Below are positions 34,043-43,247 of a DNA stretch of 64,000 nt, piece after piece (position 1 is the stretch's first letter; each line of letters begins with the position of its first letter). Made by a program: the position numbers and the translations under genes. The notes beneath the pieces were generated by a model. It worked only from the letters and a program-made list of their open reading frames with translations, was not told the DNA's origin and searched no databases. This DNA comes from Hymenobacter sp. PAMC 26628. GTDB lineage: Bacteria; Bacteroidota; Bacteroidia; Cytophagales; Hymenobacteraceae. The DNA is taken from contig NZ_CP014304.1 in assembly GCF_001562275.1 (NCBI RefSeq), positions 3,720,001 through 3,784,000 of the forward strand. The letters run 5' to 3'.

Positions 34043-35497
34043 ATGCCCGTTCGCCACTACCCGACCCTGCACAACTACGTGGAGGCCAACCGCCGCACCA
34101 CGCCCGAGTACGACGATGTGGCCCTGGAGCTGCTAGAAGGGGCCCTGCCGCCCGACCTAGTGGGTACGCTGCTGCGCAACGGCAACGGCCACTTCGAGCA
34201 GCACGGCGTGCTGTACGACCACCTGTTTGACGGTGACGGGATGGTGGCGCGGTTCGTGTTCGACGGGCAAACGGTGCGCTACCGCAACCGCTACGTGCGC
34301 ACCGACGAGTTTGTAGCCGAGGAGCAGGCCGGGCGGATGCTCTACCGCAGCTTTGGCACCAACCTGCCCGGCGGGCTGCGCACCAACTTCCTCAAAACCA
34401 AGTTCAAGAACACCGCCAACACCAGCCTGGTGCAGCACGGCGGCCAGCTGCTGGCCCTCTGGGAAGGGGGATTGCCCCACGCCCTCGACCCCGCCACGCT
34501 GGCCACCCGCGGCCGCTTCGACTACGGCGGGGTGCTACGCAACCCGTTCTCGTGGCTCGACCGGCGCATCACGCCCGAGCTGCCGTTTTCGGCCCACCCC
34601 AAGGTGCACCCCACCACCGGGGTGCTGCACAACTTCGGCACCGTGGCCGGCACCCAGCACCGGCTGGTGCTCTACGAGGTGAGCCCCACCGGCGAGGCCC
34701 GGCTGGCCCACGCGCTGCCCATGCCCGAAGCCACTTTCGCTCACGACTTCGTGCTGACCGAGAGCGGGCACCAGATTTTTTTTCTGACCCCGGTGGCTTT
34801 CGACGTGCTGCGGGCCTTCGCGGGGCTGACCTCGCCGGCGGCCTCCATTAAGGTGAACCCCGCCCAGCCGACGCAGATAATTGTGGTGGCCCCGGACGGC
34901 ACCATCCACCGGCTGCACACCGAATTTGGCTTCGCGTTTCACTTCGTAAACGGCTTCCAGGACGCCGACGGCACGCTGGTGGCCGACGCGCTGCTGCTCG
35001 GCAACTACCCCGACTCGGCCAGCATCAAGGCGTATTTGAGCGGCCACCTGCCCGACGACCAGCCCCAGGCGCGCTTCGTGCGCTTCCGCCTCGACCTGGC
35101 CGCCGGCACCGTGGCCCGGCAGTCGCTGGCCGACTGCGAGGGCGAGCTGCCCGAAATCCACCCCGACCGCGTGGGCCGCCCCTACCGCTACGCCTGGACC
35201 ATCGGCCGCCCGCCGGCCCACCCCCTGCCCCTGCTCGACCACCTGCTCAAGCTCGACGTGCAGACCGGGGAAGTGCGCCACACCTACGCCCCCGATACCC
35301 TGTGCAGCGAGCCCGTGGTGGTGCCCCGCCCCGGCAGCATTGCCGAAGACGACGGCTACCTTGTCTACTTGCGCTACTCCGCCCCCGACGACGCCACCGA
35401 TTTAATCGTGGCCGATGCGGCCGATATGCGCCTGCTAGCGCGCCTGCGGCTGCCGCACCACATTCCGCTGGGCTTCCACGGGCTGTGGCTGAAGTAG
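34043..35497 (+). CDS. Carotenoid oxygenase (RPE65-family)
   Basis: The ATG at 34043 gives 484 residues. The four iron-binding histidines of the family are visible: SAHPKVHP, FAHDFVLTE, FAFHFVNGF and the final GFHGLWLK. The N-terminal segment DGDGMVARFVFDG and the late VVPRPGSIAEDDGYLVYL are also typical. These enzymes split carotenoids or related alkenes with O2. Hymenobacter-like bacteria are often carotenoid-pigmented; the substrate is not known. It has no carotenoid genes beside it. Confidence 0.95.
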   Translation: MPVRHYPTLHNYVEANRRTTPEYDDVALELLEGALPPDLVGTLLRNGNGHFEQHGVLYDHLFDGDGMVARFVFDGQTVRYRNRYVRTDEFVAEEQAGRMLYRSFGTNLPGGLRTNFLKTKFKNTANTSLVQHGGQLLALWEGGLPHALDPATLATRGRFDYGGVLRNPFSWLDRRITPELPFSAHPKVHPTTGVLHNFGTVAGTQHRLVLYEVSPTGEARLAHALPMPEATFAHDFVLTESGHQIFFLTPVAFDVLRAFAGLTSPAASIKVNPAQPTQIIVVAPDGTIHRLHTEFGFAFHFVNGFQDADGTLVADALLLGNYPDSASIKAYLSGHLPDDQPQARFVRFRLDLAAGTVARQSLADCEGELPEIHPDRVGRPYRYAWTIGRPPAHPLPLLDHLLKLDVQTGEVRHTYAPDTLCSEPVVVPRPGSIAEDDGYLVYLRYSAPDDATDLIVADAADMRLLARLRLPHHIPLGFHGLWLK

Positions 35498-35515
35498 GGG
35501 CCCGGCCGCGCCGCG

Positions 35516-36793
35516 CTACGACCGGGCCGCCAGTTTCTCGGCGTAGCGACTTTTGGTCAGAAAGGCCGGGTAGTCGCTAATATTCAGGATGTCGTGCACG
35601 GCCTGCTTCTTGTCGGCCAATTCCTCGTAGTAACTCTGGCAAATTTTGTAGCCCACGAAGTAGCCCAGGTCGGCGGGTTTGTCGGCGGTTTCTTGGTCGG
35701 CGTTGGCAATCCAGTTTTTCCAATTGTTGCCCCCCATTTCCTTGGTAAAGTCGGCCCAAATCTGTTTTTCGTGGGCCAGGCCGTAGACTTGCAGGCGGGC
35801 ACCGGGGTTTTGAGCGGTAGTCAGCTCGGCTAGGAAATCGGCCATGCCCTCCAGGATGGCCCCGTGCAGCAGGCTGGGGTCATTGCTGGCCTTTTGGATG
35901 TAGTGAATCTGCTCGTGGGCCACCAAGCTAGGCAACCCGTCGAGGGGGGCAAAGTTGTTGCGCCCCCACAGGCTCAGCTCGGTGAGCGGAACGTCGGGGG
36001 TGCGGCACTGCTGGTCGGCCCCGATGAGCATGCCGTTGTCGGAAGCCGTTCCGCCCGAAGTCCAGCGCCCGATTACGAAGTAAACGTTCGGGAACCGAGC
36101 TTCGGGGTAGAGCTGCTTGAGTTTGGCGAAGCCTGCCCGAATCTGCGGGGTCATAGTGGCGATGCGCAGCGTATTGGGCCGGATGGCGCGGTAGAAGTTG
36201 GGCTTGGCCCGCTGGTTCGCCACGAACAGCTTGGCGGACTGAATTTTAATTTGCACGTAGTCCTGCAAGCCAACGCTACCCTTGTCAAAATATTCACGCT
36301 GGTAAATCTGCTCGGCGTGAGCCGTATCCTTGGCCGCTAGGTCGTAGGCACGCCAGAACAGATCGATGTCGCTGGTGACCAGCTGGGCATTCTGGGGGTC
36401 GGTTAGCCGGGCTTCCGCCTGCTCCATTCGACCTACGGTTTTGGCAAAGTCGGGCAGGGCGCGCAGGCTGGTGAGGTCCGTATCCTCGCGGGCCAGGCTG
36501 GCCCTGTGAAATCCCAGCCGCTCGGCCTGGGCCAGGGCTTGCAGCGCGGGTCCGGGCTGGCCGGCCAGGGCGCGGGCGCAGGCCAGGTTGTAGTAGGCAC
36601 TGGCCTTGGTCGATTGATAGGGCTCGGCGGCGGCCTGCTGCTGAAAGAGCGCAGCCGCCTCGGCGTAGCGCTTGGCGTGTAGGGTGTGGCTGGCGCGCGC
36701 CCGCAGCGAGTCGAGCGGCACGGCGGTAGTTTGGGCGGCGGTGGCCTGGGCCAGCAGCGCCAGCAGTAGCGCGGGCAGTACCTTTTTACTCAT
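35516..36793 (-). CDS. DUF2268-like putative zinc protease with TPR-like N-terminus
   Basis: The ATG at 36791-36793 gives 425 residues with a signal peptide (LLALLAQATAAQ). Residues 30-110 resemble TPR helices (ASAYYNLACARALAGQPGPA). The C-terminal part contains HEQIHYIQ (HExxH) and a downstream acidic ILEGMADFLAEL, as expected for a DUF2268 Zn-protease. It is predicted to be periplasmic. Convergent with the oxygenase gene. Confidence 0.8.
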   Translation of the reverse strand: MSKKVLPALLLALLAQATAAQTTAVPLDSLRARASHTLHAKRYAEAAALFQQQAAAEPYQSTKASAYYNLACARALAGQPGPALQALAQAERLGFHRASLAREDTDLTSLRALPDFAKTVGRMEQAEARLTDPQNAQLVTSDIDLFWRAYDLAAKDTAHAEQIYQREYFDKGSVGLQDYVQIKIQSAKLFVANQRAKPNFYRAIRPNTLRIATMTPQIRAGFAKLKQLYPEARFPNVYFVIGRWTSGGTASDNGMLIGADQQCRTPDVPLTELSLWGRNNFAPLDGLPSLVAHEQIHYIQKASNDPSLLHGAILEGMADFLAELTTAQNPGARLQVYGLAHEKQIWADFTKEMGGNNWKNWIANADQETADKPADLGYFVGYKICQSYYEELADKKQAVHDILNISDYPAFLTKSRYAEKLAARS

Positions 36794-36875
36794 TACCAAT
36801 GCAGTTATAGGTCAGCATAATATTTTGCGGGTTAAGCTACTACCAACGTGCAGCCTTGCCAAATGCCGCCCTACC

Positions 36876-39461
36876 CTAGCCCCGCCGGGGCCGCAGCGTG
36901 AGGTAGTCGAGGTAATACAGCACCTTGACGGACACGTTGTTGTTGTGCGGCGTGTTGGCGGTGTTGGCCAGGTTGTCGAAGTAGAGCGGGGTGGCTTCGT
37001 TGCCGAGCAGGTACGACGAGGTGGCATCCTTCCAGACCAGGCTCACCTGCGAGCCGGGCGCGAACCACCAGACCAGGGCTGCGTCCACATTGAAGGCGCT
37101 GAAGCTGTTGTCGTGGTTGCGGCTGTACTCGGGCAGGTTTTCCTCGGTGCCGCCGGGGCGCAGGCGCGCGAAGGCCTGGTAGCGCACGGCGCTCACGTAG
37201 TGCCGCAGGCGGATGGTGAACGACAGCCGGTTGGTGAAGGTGTAGTTGGTGGTCAGCGTATTGGTGAACGTGGACACGCGGCGGCCACCCAGCAGCACGT
37301 CGGAGCCGAAGGCGGCCAACAGCGGCTGGTCGAGCGGGTTGCCAGCGTCCAGGCCGTCGTTCACGTAGCCAATCTGGTTCACCTTCAAGCCGTAATCAAA
37401 CGTGTAGCGAAAGTTCAGCTGGTCGCTCACGCGGTAGCGCGGGCTGAGGGTGAGGCCGTAGCTGGCGCGGCGCGGCCGCGCCAGGCGCTCGTCGAGGGCG
37501 AAGAGGCGCACGCCGGCGTTCACGTCGTAGGCCAGCTTCTTGCGACCGTCCGACGACACGAACGCGCCCAGGTTGGCGCTGGTGGGCACTCGCACGTAGT
37601 AGGGCCCCAGCGGGGCGGTGCGCGGCTCGTAGTAGTCGTGCTTGGCCAGGTCGAGGTTGGCGTTGAAGCCTGTGGTAATGAAGCTCTTGGAGAAGGTGGT
37701 GTTGGCCCTGCCGTACACGCCGGCGTCCTGGTAGAGCGTGGGCCGGAACAGCAGCGACTGGTAGGCCCCCAGCGAGGTGTAGAGGTTGTTCACCTTCCAG
37801 AACGGCTGGTACTTGTTGTAGCTCACGGTGGCCGACTGCGAGATGTTGTTATTGCCGAACAGGATGCCCAAGTCGTTGGGGTTGTAGGTGTTCGACTCGA
37901 TGCCGTGGTCGACGTTCCAGGTCCAGTTACCCGATATTTTGCCGTAGTTCAGGTAGTATTTGTAGCCACTGCGGTCGTCGATGGAGGCCTCCGAATTCAG
38001 GACTTGGCCGCGTCGCTGCGAGTAGTTCACCTGGCCCTTAAAGGCGTACTGGTTCGACTTATCCACGAAGCGGAACAGGCCGGCCGTCACGTTGGCGTCG
38101 TAGGCCTGGCCGGCGCGCGTCACGTTGGTGTTGATGAGCGAGACGTAGGAATTGTGGGGCAGGCTTTGGTCGAGCACCACGATGTTGTAGTTGGTGAGCG
38201 GCTGCGTGAGCACCTCGCGCCGCGCGCCGCCCACCGAGTCCTCCACCGTGGCGTAGCTGGCCGCCGACAGGGCATTGAACACGCCGATGCCCAGCCCTTT
38301 GCTGGTACGGCCCGATACTTTGGTGGCGTTGATGAGCCGCGTCACGCCCGGGTTTTGGTACACGAATTCGCCCTTTTGCAGCTGCCCGCCCACGTCGTTG
38401 AAACCGATGGGCTGGGCCCCCACGCGCCGCGAATAGAACAGCCCGCCCTTGTTGAACAGCTCGGTGCCCTCGGTGAAAAAGGCCCGGTTTTCCTGGTATT
38501 GCACCTCAAAGGGCGAGAGGTTGAGCACCTGGTTGTCGCTGATGACTTGGCCAAAGTCGGGCACCAGCGTGGCGTCGAGCGTGAAGCTCTCGTTGATGCC
38601 CCACTTCACGTCGGCCCCGCCGTTGAAGCTGGTGCTGTAGTTGCGCTTGCCCTGCTCGTTGTAGGGGTAGTGATTCACGTAGCTGCTCACGTAGGGCGTG
38701 AGGGAGAGGCGCAGCGGCGGGTGCAGGTTTTCAAGGCCCGTGAGCTCGCCCCACTGGTTCACGAAGCCGTCGACGGCGGGGTTGATTGGGTTCCAGGAAA
38801 GCTGCTGGTTGTCCTTTTTGCGCTGCCGGATGAAGTTGAGGCCCCAGGTTTGCACGGGGGCCTGGGCGAAGCGAATGGCCGAGTACGGAACGCGGATTTC
38901 GACGCTCCAGCCCTTGCCGCCGGGCAGCGGGGCCACGCGGCTTTCCCACACCGCGTTCCAGGCCACGTCCTCGCCGTTGGCGGGCGAGTAGCGGGTGTCG
39001 AACTGCACGCCGGTGCTCAGCACGATGAAGCCGTAGCCGTTGAGGTGGTCGCGGTAGGGGTCGAGGAAAATGCCGAAGAAATCGGTGTTGCCGATGTCGT
39101 CGCGCTGCGTCAGCTCGTGCCGGATGCTGTCAGCACTGGCTTCTACCATCTTGGCCCCCACGTACATAGCCGCGTCATCGTAGAGCACGCGTACCTCGGT
39201 GGGCTGGTGCTCGGGGCGGCCCGGGTGCGGCTGCTGCTCCACAAAATGGTCGGCCACCGGGGCCCCGGCCCAGGCCGCGTCGTCGAGCAGGCCATCGAGC
39301 TTGATGGGCGCCGCCGTGCGGTGGGCGGCCAGCTGCCGGCGCACTACCGGCGCGGGGGCCCCGGCCGGGCCTTTCTGGGCCACGGCCCGGGGGCCCGCGC
39401 TCAGCAAAAGGGCGCACGCCAGCAGGCGCGGCAGCCAGCGCAAAGCCAAAAAAGAACGCAT
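36876..39461 (-). CDS. DUF5916 outer-membrane beta-barrel-like protein
   Basis: An 861-residue protein with a signal peptide (LLLSAGPRAVAQ), a CBM9-like domain (PIKLDGLLDDAAWAGAP, RVLYDDAAMYVGAKM, about 50-220) and a long beta-rich C-terminal part (about 230-861) with alternating aromatic strands and turns. It ends with tyrosine-rich strands typical of outer-membrane barrels. Length and order match the DUF5916 family; the role is unknown. The long plus-strand frame over the same bases is a shadow. Confidence 0.92.
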   Translation of the reverse strand: MRSFLALRWLPRLLACALLLSAGPRAVAQKGPAGAPAPVVRRQLAAHRTAAPIKLDGLLDDAAWAGAPVADHFVEQQPHPGRPEHQPTEVRVLYDDAAMYVGAKMVEASADSIRHELTQRDDIGNTDFFGIFLDPYRDHLNGYGFIVLSTGVQFDTRYSPANGEDVAWNAVWESRVAPLPGGKGWSVEIRVPYSAIRFAQAPVQTWGLNFIRQRKKDNQQLSWNPINPAVDGFVNQWGELTGLENLHPPLRLSLTPYVSSYVNHYPYNEQGKRNYSTSFNGGADVKWGINESFTLDATLVPDFGQVISDNQVLNLSPFEVQYQENRAFFTEGTELFNKGGLFYSRRVGAQPIGFNDVGGQLQKGEFVYQNPGVTRLINATKVSGRTSKGLGIGVFNALSAASYATVEDSVGGARREVLTQPLTNYNIVVLDQSLPHNSYVSLINTNVTRAGQAYDANVTAGLFRFVDKSNQYAFKGQVNYSQRRGQVLNSEASIDDRSGYKYYLNYGKISGNWTWNVDHGIESNTYNPNDLGILFGNNNISQSATVSYNKYQPFWKVNNLYTSLGAYQSLLFRPTLYQDAGVYGRANTTFSKSFITTGFNANLDLAKHDYYEPRTAPLGPYYVRVPTSANLGAFVSSDGRKKLAYDVNAGVRLFALDERLARPRRASYGLTLSPRYRVSDQLNFRYTFDYGLKVNQIGYVNDGLDAGNPLDQPLLAAFGSDVLLGGRRVSTFTNTLTTNYTFTNRLSFTIRLRHYVSAVRYQAFARLRPGGTEENLPEYSRNHDNSFSAFNVDAALVWWFAPGSQVSLVWKDATSSYLLGNEATPLYFDNLANTANTPHNNNVSVKVLYYLDYLTLRPRRG

Positions 39462-39635
39462 GAAGATTGGGTGGGGAGAAGTTTCGTTAGGGCAGAGACG
39501 CCGGGAAATGCCGGCCGTTGTCTCAGAAACGGATTATCTTTTTGTGGCCCTAGGCCCCGCCCCGGGCAAGGCTCCGCCCGGCCACCGCCCAGGGCGGCCA
39601 CGCGCGGCCGGACCGCATAAGGAAACCCAGAAGCG

Positions 39636-40517
39636 TTATTGCTTGCGGAAGAACACGTCGCCGCTCACCGACTCGATTTGCACCAGCGGGCCGCCGCTGC
39701 CCAGGGTGCCCTTCAGGGTGTAGCCCACCAGCGAGTGCTCGCGGCGGTTGCTGAAGGCCACGGCGGGGTCGGCGTACACCTCGCCCGTTACCGAGCGCAG
39801 GCTGAGGTCGGCGCCCTCGGCGGCGGGCCAGCGCACGTCCACGTTGCCGCTCACCGAGGCCACGTCGGTGGCCGCGCCGTTTTCGGTGGTCAGCTTCACA
39901 TCGCCGCTCACCGTTTTCACGTTCACGGCGCGGGGGCCCCGGTGCGCCACGTTCGCGTCGCCGCTGATGGTGCGGGCCGTCACGGCACCGCTCAAGCCGG
40001 CAAATTGCAAGTTGCCGCTCACCGTTTTGGCCGTGATTTCGCCCGTCAAGTCCTGCAAGTCCAAGTCGCCCGTGATGGTGGCCAGGCGCAGGGCCGTGCC
40101 GGCGGGCAGCGTCACCTCGTAGTCGATTTGCAGGCAGTAGCGGTAGCCCTTGCCCGCGTTGCCGTCGTTGTTCCAGTTGTAGGTGCTGCCGCCGTTGCCG
40201 CTGCCGTTGCACTCGCCCGAGAACTGGAATTTGCGCAGCAGTGCCTCGTCCAGCGTTTCCACCACGCTCACCTCCGCGGCCGCCTGCTCCACCTTCAGGC
40301 TCACGGCGTCGTTGCGCTCGTTGTTGTTCACCACCACCGTGGCCTGCACCGATAGCCCCGCCCCGCCCGGCCGCACCCGGATGCGGTGGGCGTGCTTGAG
40401 GTCGAGGAACACGCCTTGCCCGCTGCCCAAAGCGGCCGTCTGGGTGATGATGCGCTGGGCCAGGGCCGGAGCCAGGCTGCTGAGCAGCAGGGCGGCAGCA
40501 AGTAGAAAGCGGTTCAT
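39636..40517 (-). CDS. DUF4097-family beta-strand repeat protein (second paralogue)
   Basis: A 293-residue exported protein (signal ending APALAQ) whose C-terminal half repeats a short beta unit about every 20 residues: TITGDLDLQDLTGEIT, TVSGNLQFAGLSGAVT, TISGDANVAHRG, TVSGDVKLTTENG, SVSGNVDVRW, SVTGEVYADP. This is the DUF4097/DUF2807 beta-solenoid pattern. A cell-envelope location is likely. It follows its paralogue with a palindromic repeat between. Confidence 0.9.
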   Translation of the reverse strand: MNRFLLAAALLLSSLAPALAQRIITQTAALGSGQGVFLDLKHAHRIRVRPGGAGLSVQATVVVNNNERNDAVSLKVEQAAAEVSVVETLDEALLRKFQFSGECNGSGNGGSTYNWNNDGNAGKGYRYCLQIDYEVTLPAGTALRLATITGDLDLQDLTGEITAKTVSGNLQFAGLSGAVTARTISGDANVAHRGPRAVNVKTVSGDVKLTTENGAATDVASVSGNVDVRWPAAEGADLSLRSVTGEVYADPAVAFSNRREHSLVGYTLKGTLGSGGPLVQIESVSGDVFFRKQ

Positions 40518-40561
40518 GGGCGAAGGGTTTTAAGGGGGAGGTGATGGGAAAGGGACGAAGG

Positions 40562-40669
40562 AAAAAGGCGGTCATGCTGAGCGCAGCCGAAGCATCTCTA
40601 CCGCTAACTATTCATTGATTACTGCCGCAGTAGAGATGCTTCGGCTGCGCTCAGCATGACCGCCTTTTT
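40562..40669. repeat. Palindromic repeat, GTCATGCTGA family, copy 4, terminator-like
   Basis: Perfect 39-base arms (40562-40600 and 40631-40669), the longest of the family here. Outer ends are A5/T6 runs, so the minus-strand RNA would end in a long GC-containing stem followed by U5. It lies between the two DUF4097 genes and could stop or slow transcription within the operon. Confidence 0.94.
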
Positions 40670-40682
40670 TGATAAATATTAG

Positions 40683-41540
40683 CTACTTCGCTTTGCGCAC
40701 GAAGATGTCGCCGCTCACCGTTTTCAGGCTGAGGGTGGTGCCGCCGCCGTTGGTGCGGCCGTCGATGGTGCTGGTGCCGCCCACGTGGCGCAGGCCGCCG
40801 GGCCCGCCCAGGCTCAGGTCGAAATCGGTGTAGATTTCGCCCGACACCGAGCGCATGGAGAGCGTGGTTTTGGCGCTGGCGGGCAGGGTCACGTCCACGT
40901 CGCCGCTCACCGTCGACACGGCGCTGGGCTCGTCGGGCGTGGCGCTGAACACCACCTTGATGTCGCCGCTGATGGTGTTGGCCACCACGGGGCCCCCAAT
41001 GTTCAGCAGCCGGATGTCGCCCGATTTCAGGCTTACCTCCACCCGGCCCGCGATGTCGCGCACCGTTAGGTCGTCGGAGCCGCCCCAGGCGGCCTGCGAA
41101 AACACCACGTCGGTGCGGCGGGGCAGGCGCACGGTGTAGTGGCCGTCGCTGCGCGAGGTGCGCGTCACGCGCAGGGTGTTGTCGCCGGCCGGCACCACGG
41201 CCAGGCCTAGGCGGGTGTTGTCCTCACCGCCGCCGCTGTACACCGAGCGCAGGCCGTTGGAAAGGGCCGGCGGTGGGGTGTAGCCGCCGCTGCCGCGCAC
41301 CACCAGCTCGTCGCCGTCGTAGCCCTCCACCGTCACGTCGCTGCCGTGCATGTCGAGCACCACCTTGCGGTGCTGGGTACTGGCAAATTTGGCGTGGAAC
41401 TCCTGGGCCCGCAGGCCGGCGGGGGCCCCCAGCAGCGCCAGCGCCAGCAGGAGCGGCGCGGCCAGCGCGGGGCCCCGGCGCGTGGCCTGGTGGGGCCCCG
41501 GGGCAATTATAGCGGCGGTATTCATCGCAAAGTCAATCAT
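40683..41540 (-). CDS. DUF4097-family beta-strand repeat protein (first paralogue)
   Basis: 285 residues from the ATG at 41538-41540, or 280 from the ATG at 41523-41525 that directly precedes the signal-like helix (LAAPLLLALALLGAPAGL). The C-terminal half carries TISGDIKVVFSATPDEPSAV, TVSGDVDVTLPASAKTT, SVSGEIYTDFDLSLG and TVSGDIFVRKAK units, forming a beta-solenoid. It is encoded 26 bases after the anti-sigma gene and is probably part of the sigma-factor operon. Confidence 0.9.
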   Translation of the reverse strand: MIDFAMNTAAIIAPGPHQATRRGPALAAPLLLALALLGAPAGLRAQEFHAKFASTQHRKVVLDMHGSDVTVEGYDGDELVVRGSGGYTPPPALSNGLRSVYSGGGEDNTRLGLAVVPAGDNTLRVTRTSRSDGHYTVRLPRRTDVVFSQAAWGGSDDLTVRDIAGRVEVSLKSGDIRLLNIGGPVVANTISGDIKVVFSATPDEPSAVSTVSGDVDVTLPASAKTTLSMRSVSGEIYTDFDLSLGGPGGLRHVGGTSTIDGRTNGGGTTLSLKTVSGDIFVRKAK

Positions 41541-41566
41541 TTTCTTACGTATTTATCAATTGTTGT

Positions 41567-42460
41567 TTAGATAAGCTGCCCGATGCCGGCCTCGGCCTGC
41601 TGGCGCACGGCGCGCAGCACCTCCGGCTGCTGGCTGAGCTGTTCGAGCTGGGGCACGGCGCGCTTTTCACGCAGCGCCACGAGGGTTTCAATCAGGGTAA
41701 TCTGCACGTTGGGGTCGGTTTGCAGGGGCAGGGCGGCCACCAGGGCGGGGCCCACGCGGGGGTCGGCCCGGAGGCGGTACAGGGCCTCGCAGGCAGCCAG
41801 CCGCACGTTGGGATTGGGGTCGGTGCTGAGGGTATTGATGAGCGCGGCCACGGCCGGGTCGCCGGGGGCCACCACCGCGGCCGGGGCCTCGGCTACCAGG
41901 CGGAGGCGGTCGGTGGCGGCGGCGGGCCGCTGCACGGCGGCCGCCAGCTGGGTGGCCAGGGCCGGCACCTGCGGCCCGGGGGCCATCGTTACTTGGGAGG
42001 CGGGCTGTCCGCCGCGCAACAGCAGGCCCAGCAGGGCTCCCACCGCCACCAGCGCCACGCTGGCCGCAATGCGCAGCCACTGCTGGGTGGCAGCGCGCTG
42101 CTCGGTGGCGGCAGGTTGCGGGGCGCTTGCCAACGGCTGCTCACCGCGCTGGGCCGTCAGGCCGGGGGCCGGGGTGGCGGCTGGAGCGGCAGCGGCCAAG
42201 GACGCCTTTTCCTCGGCCAGCATGGCCAAGAAATTATCGCGCAAGGCCAGTGGGGGCACTTCGGCGGGCAGGGCATCGAGGTCGGCAAACAGGGTGCGCA
42301 GCTCGGCTAGCTCGGCCTGGCAGGCGGGGCACCCGGGCAGGTGGGCGGCCAGGGCCTGGGCCCCGGCGGGCAGCGGCAAGCCGTCGGCCAGGTCGGGCAG
42401 CCAGGGCCGCAGGGCGGCGCACGCCGGGTTGGAAGAAGAATGGGGCTTAACAGGATTCAT
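41567..42460 (-). CDS. Membrane anti-sigma factor with zinc-finger and HEAT repeats
   Basis: A 297-residue protein. The N-terminal zf-HC2-like element (HLPGCPAC, about residues 40-47) matches anti-sigma ZAS domains. A single membrane helix lies at about 130-148 (IAASVALVAVGALLGLLL). The periplasmic part (about 195-290) carries HEAT-like helical pairs (NPNVRLAACEALYRLRADPR, then NVQITLIETLVALREKRAV). It lies directly after an ECF sigma gene and so is predicted to sequester that sigma factor. Confidence 0.88.
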   Translation of the reverse strand: MNPVKPHSSSNPACAALRPWLPDLADGLPLPAGAQALAAHLPGCPACQAELAELRTLFADLDALPAEVPPLALRDNFLAMLAEEKASLAAAAPAATPAPGLTAQRGEQPLASAPQPAATEQRAATQQWLRIAASVALVAVGALLGLLLRGGQPASQVTMAPGPQVPALATQLAAAVQRPAAATDRLRLVAEAPAAVVAPGDPAVAALINTLSTDPNPNVRLAACEALYRLRADPRVGPALVAALPLQTDPNVQITLIETLVALREKRAVPQLEQLSQQPEVLRAVRQQAEAGIGQLI

Positions 42461-42492
42461 GTTAATGGATTATTATCTTATCTAGCAATTTA

Positions 42493-43047
42493 TTAGCTCA
42501 GGTAAATGCGCCGCAGCGCGTCCAGGGCCCTATGGGCTTTTACGCGGGCGGCGCCGGCGGTACAGCCCAGCTGCTCGCCGATTTCGGCGTAGTCGAAGCC
42601 CTGGAAGCGGTGCAGCACCAGCACTTCGCGCTGGGGGGCGGGCAGCAGGGCCAGGGCTTCGTGCAGGGCCTGGTGCTCGTCGGCGGCGGCGCGCTGGGCG
42701 TGGGCGGCGCGGCCGTGGGCGGCGGTTTTTTCTACGTCGTCCAGGTCGGCGGTGGGGCGCTGGCGCTGGTAGTGGTCGGCCCACACGTGGCGGGCCATTT
42801 GGTACACCCAGGCCCGGAAGGGCTGCCCGGGCTGGTAGCTGGCGCGGTAGCGCAGCACCCGCACAAACACGTTCTGGGTCAGGTCCTGGGCCACGTCCCG
42901 GTCGCCGCTGGCCAGGCGGGCCAGGAACCCGAACAGGGGCCCCTGGTAGCGCTCAAACAACGCCGTGAGGCAGTCCAGCTCGTCGGCCCGCACGCGGGCC
43001 ATCAGGGCTTCGTCGCTGGGGGGCGCATCAACTACGGCAACCGGCAT
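42493..43047 (-). CDS. ECF-type RNA polymerase sigma factor
   Basis: A 184-residue protein with the sigma2 region (LFERYQGPLFGFLARLASGD, DVAQDLTQNVFVRVLRYRA, FRAWVYQMARHVWADHYQRQ) and the sigma4 helix-turn-helix (LPAPQREVLVLHRFQGFDYAEIGEQLG, then GAARVKAHRALDALRR). No sigma3 region, as in ECF factors. It heads a minus-strand operon with the anti-sigma and two DUF4097 genes, so it likely responds to envelope signals. Confidence 0.95.
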   Translation of the reverse strand: MPVAVVDAPPSDEALMARVRADELDCLTALFERYQGPLFGFLARLASGDRDVAQDLTQNVFVRVLRYRASYQPGQPFRAWVYQMARHVWADHYQRQRPTADLDDVEKTAAHGRAAHAQRAAADEHQALHEALALLPAPQREVLVLHRFQGFDYAEIGEQLGCTAGAARVKAHRALDALRRIYLS

Positions 43048-43181
43048 ACACGTGAAAGCAAACGGCGAAAAGAAAGGGTTTGGAAGGAGTACCGCCGGGC
43101 GGCCGGTTCGTTACGGGGCCCCGGAAAAATATTTTTATCGGCATAAGAGCAGTCACCGGCAAAGGCGGGTTTTTGGTCAAT

Positions 43182-43219
43182 AAAAAGGGCCAGCTTCTTG
43201 GCTTGCAAGAAACTGGCCC
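43182..43219 (-). terminator. Terminator after the M56 gene
   Basis: GGGCCAGCTTCTTG (43187-43200) pairs with CAAGAAACTGGCCC (43206-43219) with one mismatch. On the minus strand it is followed by TTTTTATT. It lies 29 bases past the M56 stop codon. Confidence 0.85.
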
Positions 43220-43247
43220 GGGTGCTGGCAGTTGGCGATGCGGGGCG

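Noticed and set aside
36672..39620. A 982-codon plus-strand open frame opposite the DUF5916 gene
   Set aside because: Product is rich in His, Arg, Val and Gly with no domain; the opposite strand encodes a complete DUF5916 protein with signal peptide. It is a GC-rich shadow.
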